A stretch of DNA of 64,000 nt. Source: JAHIVB01 sp964574705. GTDB lineage: Bacteria > Bacillota_I > Bacilli_A > Izemoplasmatales > Hujiaoplasmataceae. Shown here piece after piece: positions 7,779-15,323 of the stretch; the first letter of the stretch is position 1, and each line of letters begins with the position of its first letter. Location of the stretch: NCBI GenBank assembly GCA_964574705.1, contig CAZNOO010000001.1, positions 93,567 to 157,566 on the forward strand, given 5' to 3'. Under the pieces are notes generated by a model that made no database searches, was not told the origin of the DNA, and saw only the letters and a list, made by a program, of their open reading frames with translations. A program made the translations under genes and the position numbers.

Positions 7779-7792
7779 TTAGATATATCTAA
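7779..7792. promoter_or_regulatory. 14-bp perfect palindrome upstream of the cysteine desulfurase
   Basis: TTAGATATATCTAA reads identically on both strands, 26 bases before the ATG at 7819. No terminator was seen between lpdA and the desulfurase gene, so it may be an operator in the leader. The binding protein is unknown. Confidence 0.35.
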
Positions 7793-7818
7793 CATCATAA
7801 CGACAGGAAGTGAAAAAC

Positions 7819-8925
7819 ATGATCTATTTGGACTACAGTGCAACAACACCCGTTGACGAACGATTACTTGGTTATTTTAATCAAGCTAGTCGTGATTTCT
7901 TCGCAAACCCCAATTCGAAGCATCGGCTTGGAAAAGAAGTATCACTCGCAATTGAAGAATCGACAAACCTTTTAAAATCTATACTAGGTTTAAAAGTAGA
8001 GGAAATCATTTATACGAGTGGCTCCACTGAAGCGAACAATCTCGCAATCAAAGGGTATGCATATAAGAATAAAGAACTCGGGAAACATTTAATTACATCT
8101 CCGTACGAGCATTCATCTGTCGTCGCATGTTTCAATGCCCTGGAAAAGAAAGGGTTTGAAGTAGATGTCCTGCCTTCACACTCAAATGGCCGTATATCCT
8201 TAAAAGATTTGGAGAAACTGGTGCGCGAAGATACAATCCTCGTTTCAATTGGTGCGCTCAATAGTGAAGTCGGAATCTGTCAAGATATTGATTCGATTGG
8301 AGCTTTCTTAAAAAAATATCCAAATGTTGCATTTCACGTGGACGCCACACAAGCGATTGGTAAAATTCGACTGAATTTTGAAAATGTCGACATGTTTTCA
8401 TTTGCGGCTCATAAATTTTATGGGTTGAAAGGAATCGGTGCTTTGGTCAAAAAACCGAATATATTACTTGAAGCACAGATGTCGGGTGGAACGAGCACGA
8501 CGAATTACAGAGCTGGAACTCCGGCAACTTCTTTAATTCTGTCGTTATCAAAGTCTTTAGAATTTGCATATGAGAATTTGGACCAAAAGGTTGATCACGT
8601 CCTACAACTAAAAAACTATTTGGTGGGAGAACTATCGCATTTTGAAAATGTGGTCATTAATTCAAATAAATACTCAATTCCACATATTTTCAATCTTTCG
8701 ATATTGAACCACGACTCGAGCGAGATGCAAGAAATATTAAATAGAAATGATATCTTTGTATCTACACAATCCGCTTGTATGGCGAACCCTGGGTATTCTC
8801 AAGTCTTATATCGAATCACGAACGATGAACAAAGAGCTCGTACAGGGTTTCGGGTTTCTATATCGTATAAAACAACACTAGAAGAAATCAATGATTTTAT
8901 CGATTGTCTTAAAAGGGAGGTCTGA
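7819..8925 (+). CDS. Cysteine desulfurase (NifS/IscS family)
   Basis: This 368-residue PLP-dependent class-V aminotransferase fold removes sulfur from L-cysteine, giving alanine and an enzyme persulfide for Fe-S clusters or tRNA thiolation. It has the DYSATTPVD start typical of IscS/NifS, TSGSTEANN, the PLP lysine in AAHKFYG (Lys199), and a catalytic-loop Cys320 (STQSACMANPG). ATG 7819 was chosen because AGGAAGTG is 7 bases upstream; GTG 7810 lies inside that site. The next gene follows after 1 base. No IscU/SufU scaffold is nearby, so it may serve thiolation (ThiI/MnmA) instead. Genes for thiol redox and cysteine synthesis follow. Confidence 0.9.
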   Translation: MIYLDYSATTPVDERLLGYFNQASRDFFANPNSKHRLGKEVSLAIEESTNLLKSILGLKVEEIIYTSGSTEANNLAIKGYAYKNKELGKHLITSPYEHSSVVACFNALEKKGFEVDVLPSHSNGRISLKDLEKLVREDTILVSIGALNSEVGICQDIDSIGAFLKKYPNVAFHVDATQAIGKIRLNFENVDMFSFAAHKFYGLKGIGALVKKPNILLEAQMSGGTSTTNYRAGTPATSLILSLSKSLEFAYENLDQKVDHVLQLKNYLVGELSHFENVVINSNKYSIPHIFNLSILNHDSSEMQEILNRNDIFVSTQSACMANPGYSQVLYRITNDEQRARTGFRVSISYKTTLEEINDFIDCLKREV

Positions 8926-8926
8926 C

Positions 8927-9193
8927 ATGAGAATTGTTAGAGTGACCGTTGTGTGGTGCACGAGTTGCCTTTTGATGAAAAAACGTTGGAAAAAAGCATT
9001 TGAAGAACTGAAACAATTTGATATCCTTGATTATGATTTTGATGAAGATTTGGAAGAGATGGAAGCTCTTCAAATTGGACATATTCTTCCTGTGGTCATT
9101 GTATATGATGTATCTGGTTTGGAAAAAGAACGTATGATTGGAGAGAAATCTGTGAAAGAAATCATCTCCACATTAGGAAAATACCTCAAATGA
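8927..9193 (+). CDS. Small cytoplasmic thioredoxin-like protein
   Basis: This 88-residue thioredoxin fold has WCTSC (Cys11, Cys14) after the first strand and a cis-proline segment (GHILPVVIV). There is no signal peptide. GGGAGG is placed for ATG 8927; the longer frame from 8891 overlaps the desulfurase without a site. Its stop overlaps the next start by 4 bases, coupling it to the membrane thiol-electron transporter, for which it is the obvious cytoplasmic reductant. It could also reduce the desulfurase persulfide. Which of these it does cannot be read from sequence. Confidence 0.8.
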   Translation: MRIVRVTVVWCTSCLLMKKRWKKAFEELKQFDILDYDFDEDLEEMEALQIGHILPVVIVYDVSGLEKERMIGEKSVKEIISTLGKYLK

Positions 9194-10398
9194 AATTTAT
9201 GAAGAGTATCCTGTTAATTTTGACATTTTTGCTTGTTCTTCCCTTGCTAAACGTCAAAGTAGCAGCAACCAACCAAGTCCAAATTTATTTTTTTTATGAT
9301 ATTGCATGTGCACATTGCTACGAAGAAGGTCTTTATCTAGATCAGATGGAAGCGAAGTACGACAACTTGACGATTACGAGGTATGAAATTACTTCTAGCA
9401 CTGAAAATAATCAGTTGTTTGAAGACGTCAAAGTCGTGTTCTCAAATGAAAGTTCTTTAACGCCTTATACCGTAATCGGTGGAGTTGCACTTTCAGGATT
9501 CAACAGTCAGACGGAAAGTGACATCGAGAAACTGATTGTCAGATATTCAAGTCAGGAATACGTTGACATTTTTCAAAAAATGTTGAACGAAGAAGAAATC
9601 TTACCTGGAGATTTCGATACCATTAACTTTGAAGACGGAGACACCGTCAACTTGCCTTTGATTGGTCCGGTCAGAATTGACCAACTCTCCTTAGGCGTAG
9701 CTGCAGTTGTCATTGGATTCGTTGACGGATTTAATCCTTGCGCAATGTGGGTTTTGATATTTCTGATTACAATGCTCATTCAGCAAAAAGATAAGAAAAA
9801 AATGTGGATATTGGGCGTTACTTTCTTGTTTGCATCTGCGCTCATGTATTTTCTGTTTATGGTTGCTTGGCTGAATATAGCCGTTCAAATAACTACTGTC
9901 GTTTGGATTCGTTTCGTCATAGGTATTTTTGCGCTTTCGTTCGGAGGATATCACGTCTTTAAGTTCATCAAAGATTCAAGAAAAAAAGATGTCGGATGTG
10001 AAGTCACGGACGAAACCCAAAAGAGAAAAATATTTGATCGCGTCAAAAAGGTTGTTACAGAACAAAAAATGATTATTGCTTTACTCGGTATCATTGCACT
10101 TGCCGTGTCAGTCAATCTAGTTGAACTGGCATGTTCAGCGGGACTTCCTTTGCTTTTTACTCAAATTCTCGCATACAATAATCTTCCAGTCGCAAGTTAT
10201 TATGGCTACATTGGAATTTATATCTTTTTCTTCCTGATTGACGATCTTGTTGTGTTTGCTATCGCGATGATTACGTTTCAAGTCAGTGGAATTTCAAACA
10301 AGTATTCAAGACTCTCAACCATTATTGGTGGTATCATTATGCTCATCATCGGATTCTTGCTATTGTTTTTCCCAAATATTATTATGTTCAGATTCTAG
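9190..10398 (+). CDS. Secreted thioredoxin domain fused to a CcdA/DsbD-type membrane domain
   Basis: This 402-residue protein has a signal peptide (about 1-26), an extracytoplasmic thioredoxin-like domain with CAHC (Cys40, Cys43), and then six or so membrane helices of the DsbD/CcdA type from about residue 165. The two redox cysteines of the membrane domain are visible as FNPC (Cys184) and ELACSAG (Cys315). CcdA/DsbD domains carry electrons from cytoplasmic thioredoxin across the membrane. Here the acceptor is fused at the N-terminus and the donor is likely the coupled 8927-9193 product. A CcdA partner with an N-terminal rather than C-terminal thioredoxin is less common. A strong terminator follows. 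Confidence 0.85.
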   Translation: MKFMKSILLILTFLLVLPLLNVKVAATNQVQIYFFYDIACAHCYEEGLYLDQMEAKYDNLTITRYEITSSTENNQLFEDVKVVFSNESSLTPYTVIGGVALSGFNSQTESDIEKLIVRYSSQEYVDIFQKMLNEEEILPGDFDTINFEDGDTVNLPLIGPVRIDQLSLGVAAVVIGFVDGFNPCAMWVLIFLITMLIQQKDKKKMWILGVTFLFASALMYFLFMVAWLNIAVQITTVVWIRFVIGIFALSFGGYHVFKFIKDSRKKDVGCEVTDETQKRKIFDRVKKVVTEQKMIIALLGIIALAVSVNLVELACSAGLPLLFTQILAYNNLPVASYYGYIGIYIFFFLIDDLVVFAIAMITFQVSGISNKYSRLSTIIGGIIMLIIGFLLLFFPNIIMFRF

Positions 10399-10424
10399 AC
10401 CCGATTTCTTCGGGTCTTTTTTTT
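10397..10424 (+). terminator. Intrinsic terminator of the desulfurase-thioredoxin operon
   Basis: A perfect 7-bp stem (AGACCCG with CGGGTCT), a 7-base loop and T8; it starts in the stop codon of the preceding gene. Confidence 0.92.
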
Positions 10425-10457
10425 CGAGTGTATATCACAAGGAAGGATAACTTCTCG

Positions 10458-10466
10458 TGTTATAAT
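10458..10466 (+). promoter_or_regulatory. Extended -10 promoter of cysE-cysK
   Basis: TGTTATAAT is a perfect extended -10 element (TGn-TATAAT) 22 bases before the cysE ATG; no good -35 was seen. No T-box or SAM riboswitch was recognised. Confidence 0.6.
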
Positions 10467-10488
10467 AGATGTATAAGGAAGTGGAATT

Positions 10489-11370
10489 ATGAACTATAAA
10501 CCAATTACGAAATTGTTATACAATGACTATACAGTAAACCCCATTAAGAAGGATCACTGCTCTTGTAGACTTCCATCCAATGTTGTCATGAAAGAAGTGA
10601 TTATGCTTTCAAAGGAATTGATGTTTCCAGGATATTTTACAAAGAAAACAATGAGTGAAACTGGAAGTTACCTACATACAAATAGAATCGTTCGAAAACT
10701 TCACAGAAAATTAAGAGATCAGATTACATATTCGCTTTTGTATTTAGCGGACGAAGGTCGCGATAAACAAATTAGAAAGAAATCTTGTACTTTATGCATT
10801 GATTACATTAAAAAACTTCCTGAAGTTAGGGCATTGTTACAAAAAGATCTTGATGCTCATTTTGACGGGGACCCTTCTGCATTCAATCGTGATCAAATCG
10901 TGGTCAGTTACCCGGGATTTTATGCTATTTCAATTTATAGAATGGCTCATGAACTTCACAAATTAAATGTTCCTCTATTACCTAGAATGATGTCTGAGTT
11001 CGCACATCGTGAAACCGGAATTGACATCAACCCAGGAGCGATAATTGGAGAATACTTCTTTATTGATCATGGAACAGGAGTCGTTATCGGTGAAACGACT
11101 GAAATCGGAAATCATGTTAAGATCTATCAAGGTGTCACTCTTGGTGCTCTAACAACCAAAGGTGGACAAAGTTTAAAAGGGAAGAAAAGACATCCGACAA
11201 TCAAAGACAACGTAACCATTTACTCAGGAGCTTCCATTCTTGGTGGAGAGACCGTCATAGGTTCGAACTCTACCGTGGGAAGTAATGTCTTTATTACGGG
11301 TTCTTTACCTGATAATTCAAGAGTATCGATTAAGATACCTGAACTTGTCATTAAAACACAAACGAATTAG
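10489..11370 (+). CDS. cysE: Serine O-acetyltransferase, EpsC-like long form
   Basis: This 293-residue protein has a helical N-terminal domain and a C-terminal left-handed hexapeptide-repeat domain (about 170-270), including HRETGIDINPGA, IDHGTGVVIGE and YQGVTLGAL, which are signature segments of serine acetyltransferases. It makes O-acetylserine from L-serine and acetyl-CoA, the substrate of CysK. The long N-terminal region places it with EpsC-type enzymes. The C-terminus (IKTQTN) does not end in the Ile that in many CysE proteins inserts into CysK to form cysteine synthase. The ribosome site of cysK overlaps its stop. Confidence 0.92.
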   Translation: MNYKPITKLLYNDYTVNPIKKDHCSCRLPSNVVMKEVIMLSKELMFPGYFTKKTMSETGSYLHTNRIVRKLHRKLRDQITYSLLYLADEGRDKQIRKKSCTLCIDYIKKLPEVRALLQKDLDAHFDGDPSAFNRDQIVVSYPGFYAISIYRMAHELHKLNVPLLPRMMSEFAHRETGIDINPGAIIGEYFFIDHGTGVVIGETTEIGNHVKIYQGVTLGALTTKGGQSLKGKKRHPTIKDNVTIYSGASILGGETVIGSNSTVGSNVFITGSLPDNSRVSIKIPELVIKTQTN

Positions 11371-11380
11371 GAGGTATTAT

Positions 11381-12310
11381 ATGGCTCTTTATGAAAATAT
11401 AACAAAAACGATTGGAAATACCCCTCTCGTTCGGTTACATCAAATTGAAAAATTCTATAAGTTGAACGCAAAAATATATGCAAAAATAGAATTCTTTAAC
11501 CCAGGAAGTTCGGTCAAAGACAGAATAGCTTTTGCAATGATTGAAGATGCTGAAACGAAAGGATTATTGAACAAAGATTCTACAATCATTGAACCCACCA
11601 GTGGAAATACAGGAATTGGGTTAGCAATGGTCGGTGCAGCGAAAGGATATCAAGTCATTCTCGTTATGCCGGACACGCTTTCGATTGAACGTCGACAAAT
11701 CATGACAGCTTTCGGAGCGAAACTTGTGCTGACTGAAGGTGCTAAAGGCATGAAAGGATCGATTGAAAAAGCAGAAGAATTGGTTCAAAATACATCGAAC
11801 AGTTATATGCCTTACCAATTTCAAAATCCAGCAAATCCTCTTGTCCATTACAGAATGACAGGACCTGAGATTTGGAATGATTTAAAAGGTAATGTTGATG
11901 CTTTTGTCGCTGGTGTGGGAACGGGTGGAACCATTAGTGGCGTAGGTAAGTTTTTAAAGGAAAAGAATCCAGACGTTAAAATTGTTGCAGTTGAACCGAT
12001 AGATTCCCAAGTATTGACTGGAGGGAAACCCGGGCCACATAAGATCCAGGGTATTGGAGCTGGCTTCATTCCCAAAACACTCGATACCAGTATCTATGAT
12101 GAAATCATTACTGTCAGCAACGAAGATGCATTCTCTTATGCAAAGCAGTTGCCAGCAATCGAAGGAATATTTACTGGAATTTCTGCTGGAGCTGCACTAA
12201 AAGCTGCAGTCTTGATAGCGCAAAGAGAAGAGTTTGTAAATAAAAACATCGTGGTTGTATTCCCTGATACCGGAGAAAGATACCTGTCCACTTCATTGTT
12301 TAAAGATTGA
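11381..12310 (+). CDS. cysK: Cysteine synthase (O-acetylserine sulfhydrylase)
   Basis: This 309-residue fold-type-II PLP enzyme has the Schiff-base lysine in NPGSSVKDR, the substrate loop TSGNTG, and the phosphate-binding loop GTGGTISG. It converts O-acetylserine and sulfide into cysteine. ATG 11381 is preceded by a perfect AGGAGG that overlaps the cysE stop; the longer frame beginning at 11285 lies inside cysE and has no site. With cysE it forms a two-gene cysteine-biosynthesis operon ended by a terminator. The sulfide source is not in the window. Confidence 0.95.
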   Translation: MALYENITKTIGNTPLVRLHQIEKFYKLNAKIYAKIEFFNPGSSVKDRIAFAMIEDAETKGLLNKDSTIIEPTSGNTGIGLAMVGAAKGYQVILVMPDTLSIERRQIMTAFGAKLVLTEGAKGMKGSIEKAEELVQNTSNSYMPYQFQNPANPLVHYRMTGPEIWNDLKGNVDAFVAGVGTGGTISGVGKFLKEKNPDVKIVAVEPIDSQVLTGGKPGPHKIQGIGAGFIPKTLDTSIYDEIITVSNEDAFSYAKQLPAIEGIFTGISAGAALKAAVLIAQREEFVNKNIVVVFPDTGERYLSTSLFKD

Positions 12311-12336
12311 ATCGCTGAGAAATCAGCGGTTTTTTA
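12311..12336 (+). terminator. Intrinsic terminator of cysE-cysK
   Basis: A 6-bp stem CGCTGA/TCAGCG capped by a GAAA tetraloop and followed by T6, directly after the cysK stop. Confidence 0.9.
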
Positions 12337-12373
12337 TTAAAGTAATCAGAAAACGTTTTCATATTTAAAAATA

Positions 12374-12400
12374 TTAGCACTCAACGCTTGACACTGCTAA
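12374..12400. promoter_or_regulatory. CIRCE-type HrcA operator 1
   Basis: TTAGCACTC, 9 bases, CACTGCTAA. The left arm is perfect CIRCE and the right arm matches GAGTGCTAA at 7 of 9. It covers the -35 element of the hsp20 promoter. Confidence 0.75.
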
Positions 12401-12415
12401 CAAGTGTGATATAAT
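12388..12415 (+). promoter_or_regulatory. Promoter of hsp20
   Basis: Perfect consensus TTGACA (12388-12393) and TATAAT (12410-12415) with a 16-base spacer, embedded between two CIRCE elements. Confidence 0.85.
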
Positions 12416-12419
12416 AGAG

Positions 12420-12446
12420 TTGGCACTTAAGATAGAAGAGTGCTAA
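12420..12446. promoter_or_regulatory. CIRCE-type HrcA operator 2
   Basis: TTGGCACTT, 9 bases, GAGTGCTAA. The right arm is perfect CIRCE and the left arm matches 7 of 9. It covers the expected transcription start. Heat-shock control by HrcA is inferred; hrcA is not in the window. Confidence 0.85.
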
Positions 12447-12475
12447 AATCGATTATAATATATAGGAGGCTATGT

Positions 12476-12895
12476 ATGAACAATTTAGTAAAAAGAACTC
12501 ATTCACTTCCATTCTTTGACGACTTTTTTGATGACTTCTTCCAAAGACCACTTGCTAAGAACGGATTAAACTGCATGCGTACAGACATTCAAGAGGTAGA
12601 AAACGGATATACTCTTGATATCGACGTTCCAGGTTATGGAAAAGATGACATTAAAATCAGTCTCGATAATGGTTATCTGACTGTTGAAGCCGCTCAAGAA
12701 AAGAATATCGAAGAGAATAAGGGTCATTTCTTAAGAAGAGAAAGATTCCTTGGAAGTGCAGCAAGAAGTTTCTATGTAGGCGAAGATATCGCTCAAGAAG
12801 ATATCAAGGCATCCTACGAGAAAGGCATCTTGAAACTTTTCGTTCCGAAACAGGGAACAAACGTAAAAGCAAAACAATACATCGACATTGAATAA
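12476..12895 (+). CDS. hsp20: Small heat-shock protein (alpha-crystallin domain)
   Basis: This 139-residue Hsp20 has a short Phe/Asp-rich N-terminal arm (FFDDFFDDFF), an alpha-crystallin beta-sandwich (about 36-125; DIDVPGYGKDDIKI, GHFLRRERFLGSAARSF) and a short C-terminal tail. Such ATP-independent chaperones hold unfolding proteins in oligomers. GGAGG is 6 bases before ATG 12476. It is a single-gene unit with its own terminator, controlled by two CIRCE elements, which usually regulate groESL and dnaK operons. The canonical C-terminal IxI/V anchor is not obvious; only KQYIDIE is present. Confidence 0.93.
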   Translation: MNNLVKRTHSLPFFDDFFDDFFQRPLAKNGLNCMRTDIQEVENGYTLDIDVPGYGKDDIKISLDNGYLTVEAAQEKNIEENKGHFLRRERFLGSAARSFYVGEDIAQEDIKASYEKGILKLFVPKQGTNVKAKQYIDIE

Positions 12896-12906
12896 TCAAA
12901 GAATTT

Positions 12907-12935
12907 CCCCGTCGTTTCTCGGCGGGGATTTCTTT
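12907..12935 (+). terminator. Intrinsic terminator of hsp20
   Basis: An 8-bp GC-rich stem (CCCCGTCG with CGGCGGGG, one G-U) with a 5-base loop, followed by a T-rich run. Confidence 0.85.
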
Positions 12936-12984
12936 TAGTTTTGGTTTAAGTTTTACTTCAACCCTTTTTTGTTTGTGAAAATTC

Positions 12985-12993
12985 TGTTATAAT
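12985..12993 (+). promoter_or_regulatory. Extended -10 promoter of addB-addA
   Basis: TGTTATAAT (TGn-TATAAT), 30 bases before the TTG start of addB. A T-rich weak -35 lies at 12966-12971. Confidence 0.55.
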
Positions 12994-13022
12994 AAACACA
13001 GTTTTGAAAGGGTGGATGATCC

Positions 13023-15323
13023 TTGACAAAGAAGCTTTTGCTCGATTTAATTTCGAATCCTAACAACATCATCTTATTATCTCGTTCCGAAAAGGAACTT
13101 CTTTTAAGATTGCTCGGAAAAAAAGAGGTATTATCAAAAGCAAGACTCGTTACAACTGATGACATTTCGATTAAAACGAATGATGACTTCTTAGCATTTA
13201 TGTCGAAAAACTTTCAACTTTCTCCAACTTTTTCTAGTCAAATTATTCCCTATTTTGAATATGTTGATATTGAAGGAACATATAATTTATCCAAAGCAGT
13301 TTCAATTCAGACTTGGACGAAATCCCTAATTAGTCACAAAATACTTGAATTTCCTTTGATTGAATTCATGAAAGATAAAACGGTTTATAAAACAAACGCA
13401 ATCATTGTCCCGAAACGGTTCTTGAATTTTTCAATACAAGTATTTGAAACTCAGTTTTTACCTGATCTCGAAACGTCTATCGAATGCTATAAAACATTAG
13501 ATTACACTTCTCAAATTGAATCAGTAATTTCCAAAATCACTCAACTGATCATAGAAGGAGTAGAACCGAAGAACATTCATGTGATGAACGTTTCATCTAA
13601 AGACGAATATCACCTTTCGAAGTGGTTTAAAGATGGCAAAATTCCTTATGAAATGACAAATGGGATTCCACTTACACAAATCCCTTTGGGAATTTCCTTT
13701 TTGAAACAATTAAGGCTTCATGGAGTACAATCTGCGATTGAACTCCTTCAAGAAGCAAGAAAAAGCACTTCTGAATGGAATCGTTTGGCACTTGCATCTA
13801 TCTACTCTGTACTCAATCGTTATCCTTTGACAGAATTTGATTCTTTGACTCAGGTTATTTTATTTGAACTTGAACGAGTTAGAGTCAAAGGACAAGAACA
13901 TGAAGCCGTTAAGCTTGAAAGTGGCGTTTCATTGTACCCTGATGATTTAGCATATCATTTAATCATGAATTATGACGATTCACATCTTCCATTTGTCAAA
14001 ATGGATCAAGATTTTCTTTTTGATCGAGAAAAAGAAATTATGGGGATTCCAACAACATTTGACTTGAATCAAGTCGAAGAGAAAAGAATCATCTCTATGA
14101 TCTCTCAAATGAAACGGTGCACTGTCTTTTTTCATGAACAAGACAACAGTTCTGTTCGAAAGCTGCCAGACTTGGAACTTCAAAGGCCTTATTTGCAGAA
14201 AGAATCTATTTCAATTGATTACGCCTATTTTCCAGCTCACAGACAATTGAATCGTAGTATTTCACATCATAAATTACGCGAAATCAATCCATTCGAGTAT
14301 GACCCAAGACATCAAATGCTTTCCAAAAATGTAATTGATAGATTACTCAAGAATCATGTGAGGATTTCCGCAACTTCATTGGAAATCTATCAATCATGCC
14401 CATTTCGATATTTACTTAAGAACTTATTGAAACTCGATTCTTTTGAAGACAGTTTTGCACTCTATTATGGGAACCTTGCTCATAAATTGATTGAGTTACA
14501 GACCAAAAATGTCGAAATCGATATTCACGAACTGATTTCTAATACTTTACCAGACTTTCCTGTTCCCGTAAAATGGGATGTCTTTTTCCCTATTTTAATG
14601 AATCGAATGGAACAAACATTATACGAGCTTCATAAAATTCGAACACAATCGAAGTTTATTCCTTTTGAGTCTGAATACAATGTATCTTTTGAGTATAAAT
14701 CAGATTCAAGGTTTGAAATCATGGGCAAAATTGACCAAATCTTTAAATATGAAAAAGAAACGATTGATTATTACGCTATTGTTGACTATAAGACTGGCAG
14801 TATCCATTTCGACATCGAAAAAATCAAATCTCAAAAACAGATTCAATTATTGATGTATGCTTATTTGTTTGAGAAGTCATTAAAAGATTCAAAACCTCGA
14901 TTGTCAGGACTTTATTATCAAAAAGCTTCTCTGCCAAAAACGACTAATCCTAAAAAGGTGGCATCCTATTATTCTTATGATGGCTTTAGTCTTAAAAACA
15001 GTGAGATATTAGATAAATTTGCCCCATATGAATATATCAAATCCGTGTCTCTTAAAAATGACGGAACTTTCAAGGATACACCAAGACTCATTGATAGTTC
15101 TGAATTTTCACAGTATATTTTACAAACAGAATTACTTGTAGAGAATGTCATTCGCAAAATTAGTTCAGGCTCTTTTGAGATTGAACCTGAAATGGTGGCT
15201 CCTGGAAAAAAAGAATCTTCGAGTTGCGAGTATTGCAATTTTCAAAACATTTGTTTTATGGCCAATCACAATAAGTATGTTGAAACCTCCGAAGAAGAGG
15301 AGGTAACTGAAGATGGAGAATAA
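13023..15323 (+). CDS. addB: AddB-like nuclease subunit of AddAB, shortened N-terminus
   Basis: This 766-residue protein has a C-terminal PD-(D/E)XK nuclease: GxxH (GNLAHK), GKIDQIF, DYKTGS and the QxxxY-type helix QIQLLMYAY. Four cysteines (Cys459, then Cys735, Cys738, Cys744 with CxxC-x5-C spacing) match the [4Fe-4S] cluster of AddB. No Walker A motif is visible at the N-terminus, and the protein is some 400 residues shorter than Bacillus AddB (1,166). It pairs with AddA to process double-strand breaks for RecA loading. The start is TTG 13023, with AAAGGGTGG 7 bases upstream; the nearby ATG at 13016 is out of frame. It overlaps addA by 11 bases. Confidence 0.88.
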   Translation: MTKKLLLDLISNPNNIILLSRSEKELLLRLLGKKEVLSKARLVTTDDISIKTNDDFLAFMSKNFQLSPTFSSQIIPYFEYVDIEGTYNLSKAVSIQTWTKSLISHKILEFPLIEFMKDKTVYKTNAIIVPKRFLNFSIQVFETQFLPDLETSIECYKTLDYTSQIESVISKITQLIIEGVEPKNIHVMNVSSKDEYHLSKWFKDGKIPYEMTNGIPLTQIPLGISFLKQLRLHGVQSAIELLQEARKSTSEWNRLALASIYSVLNRYPLTEFDSLTQVILFELERVRVKGQEHEAVKLESGVSLYPDDLAYHLIMNYDDSHLPFVKMDQDFLFDREKEIMGIPTTFDLNQVEEKRIISMISQMKRCTVFFHEQDNSSVRKLPDLELQRPYLQKESISIDYAYFPAHRQLNRSISHHKLREINPFEYDPRHQMLSKNVIDRLLKNHVRISATSLEIYQSCPFRYLLKNLLKLDSFEDSFALYYGNLAHKLIELQTKNVEIDIHELISNTLPDFPVPVKWDVFFPILMNRMEQTLYELHKIRTQSKFIPFESEYNVSFEYKSDSRFEIMGKIDQIFKYEKETIDYYAIVDYKTGSIHFDIEKIKSQKQIQLLMYAYLFEKSLKDSKPRLSGLYYQKASLPKTTNPKKVASYYSYDGFSLKNSEILDKFAPYEYIKSVSLKNDGTFKDTPRLIDSSEFSQYILQTELLVENVIRKISSGSFEIEPEMVAPGKKESSSCEYCNFQNICFMANHNKYVETSEEEEVTEDGE

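Noticed and set aside
10424..10489. Possible T-box or SAM riboswitch before cysE
   Set aside because: The gap is only about 65 bases and contains just a promoter and ribosome site.
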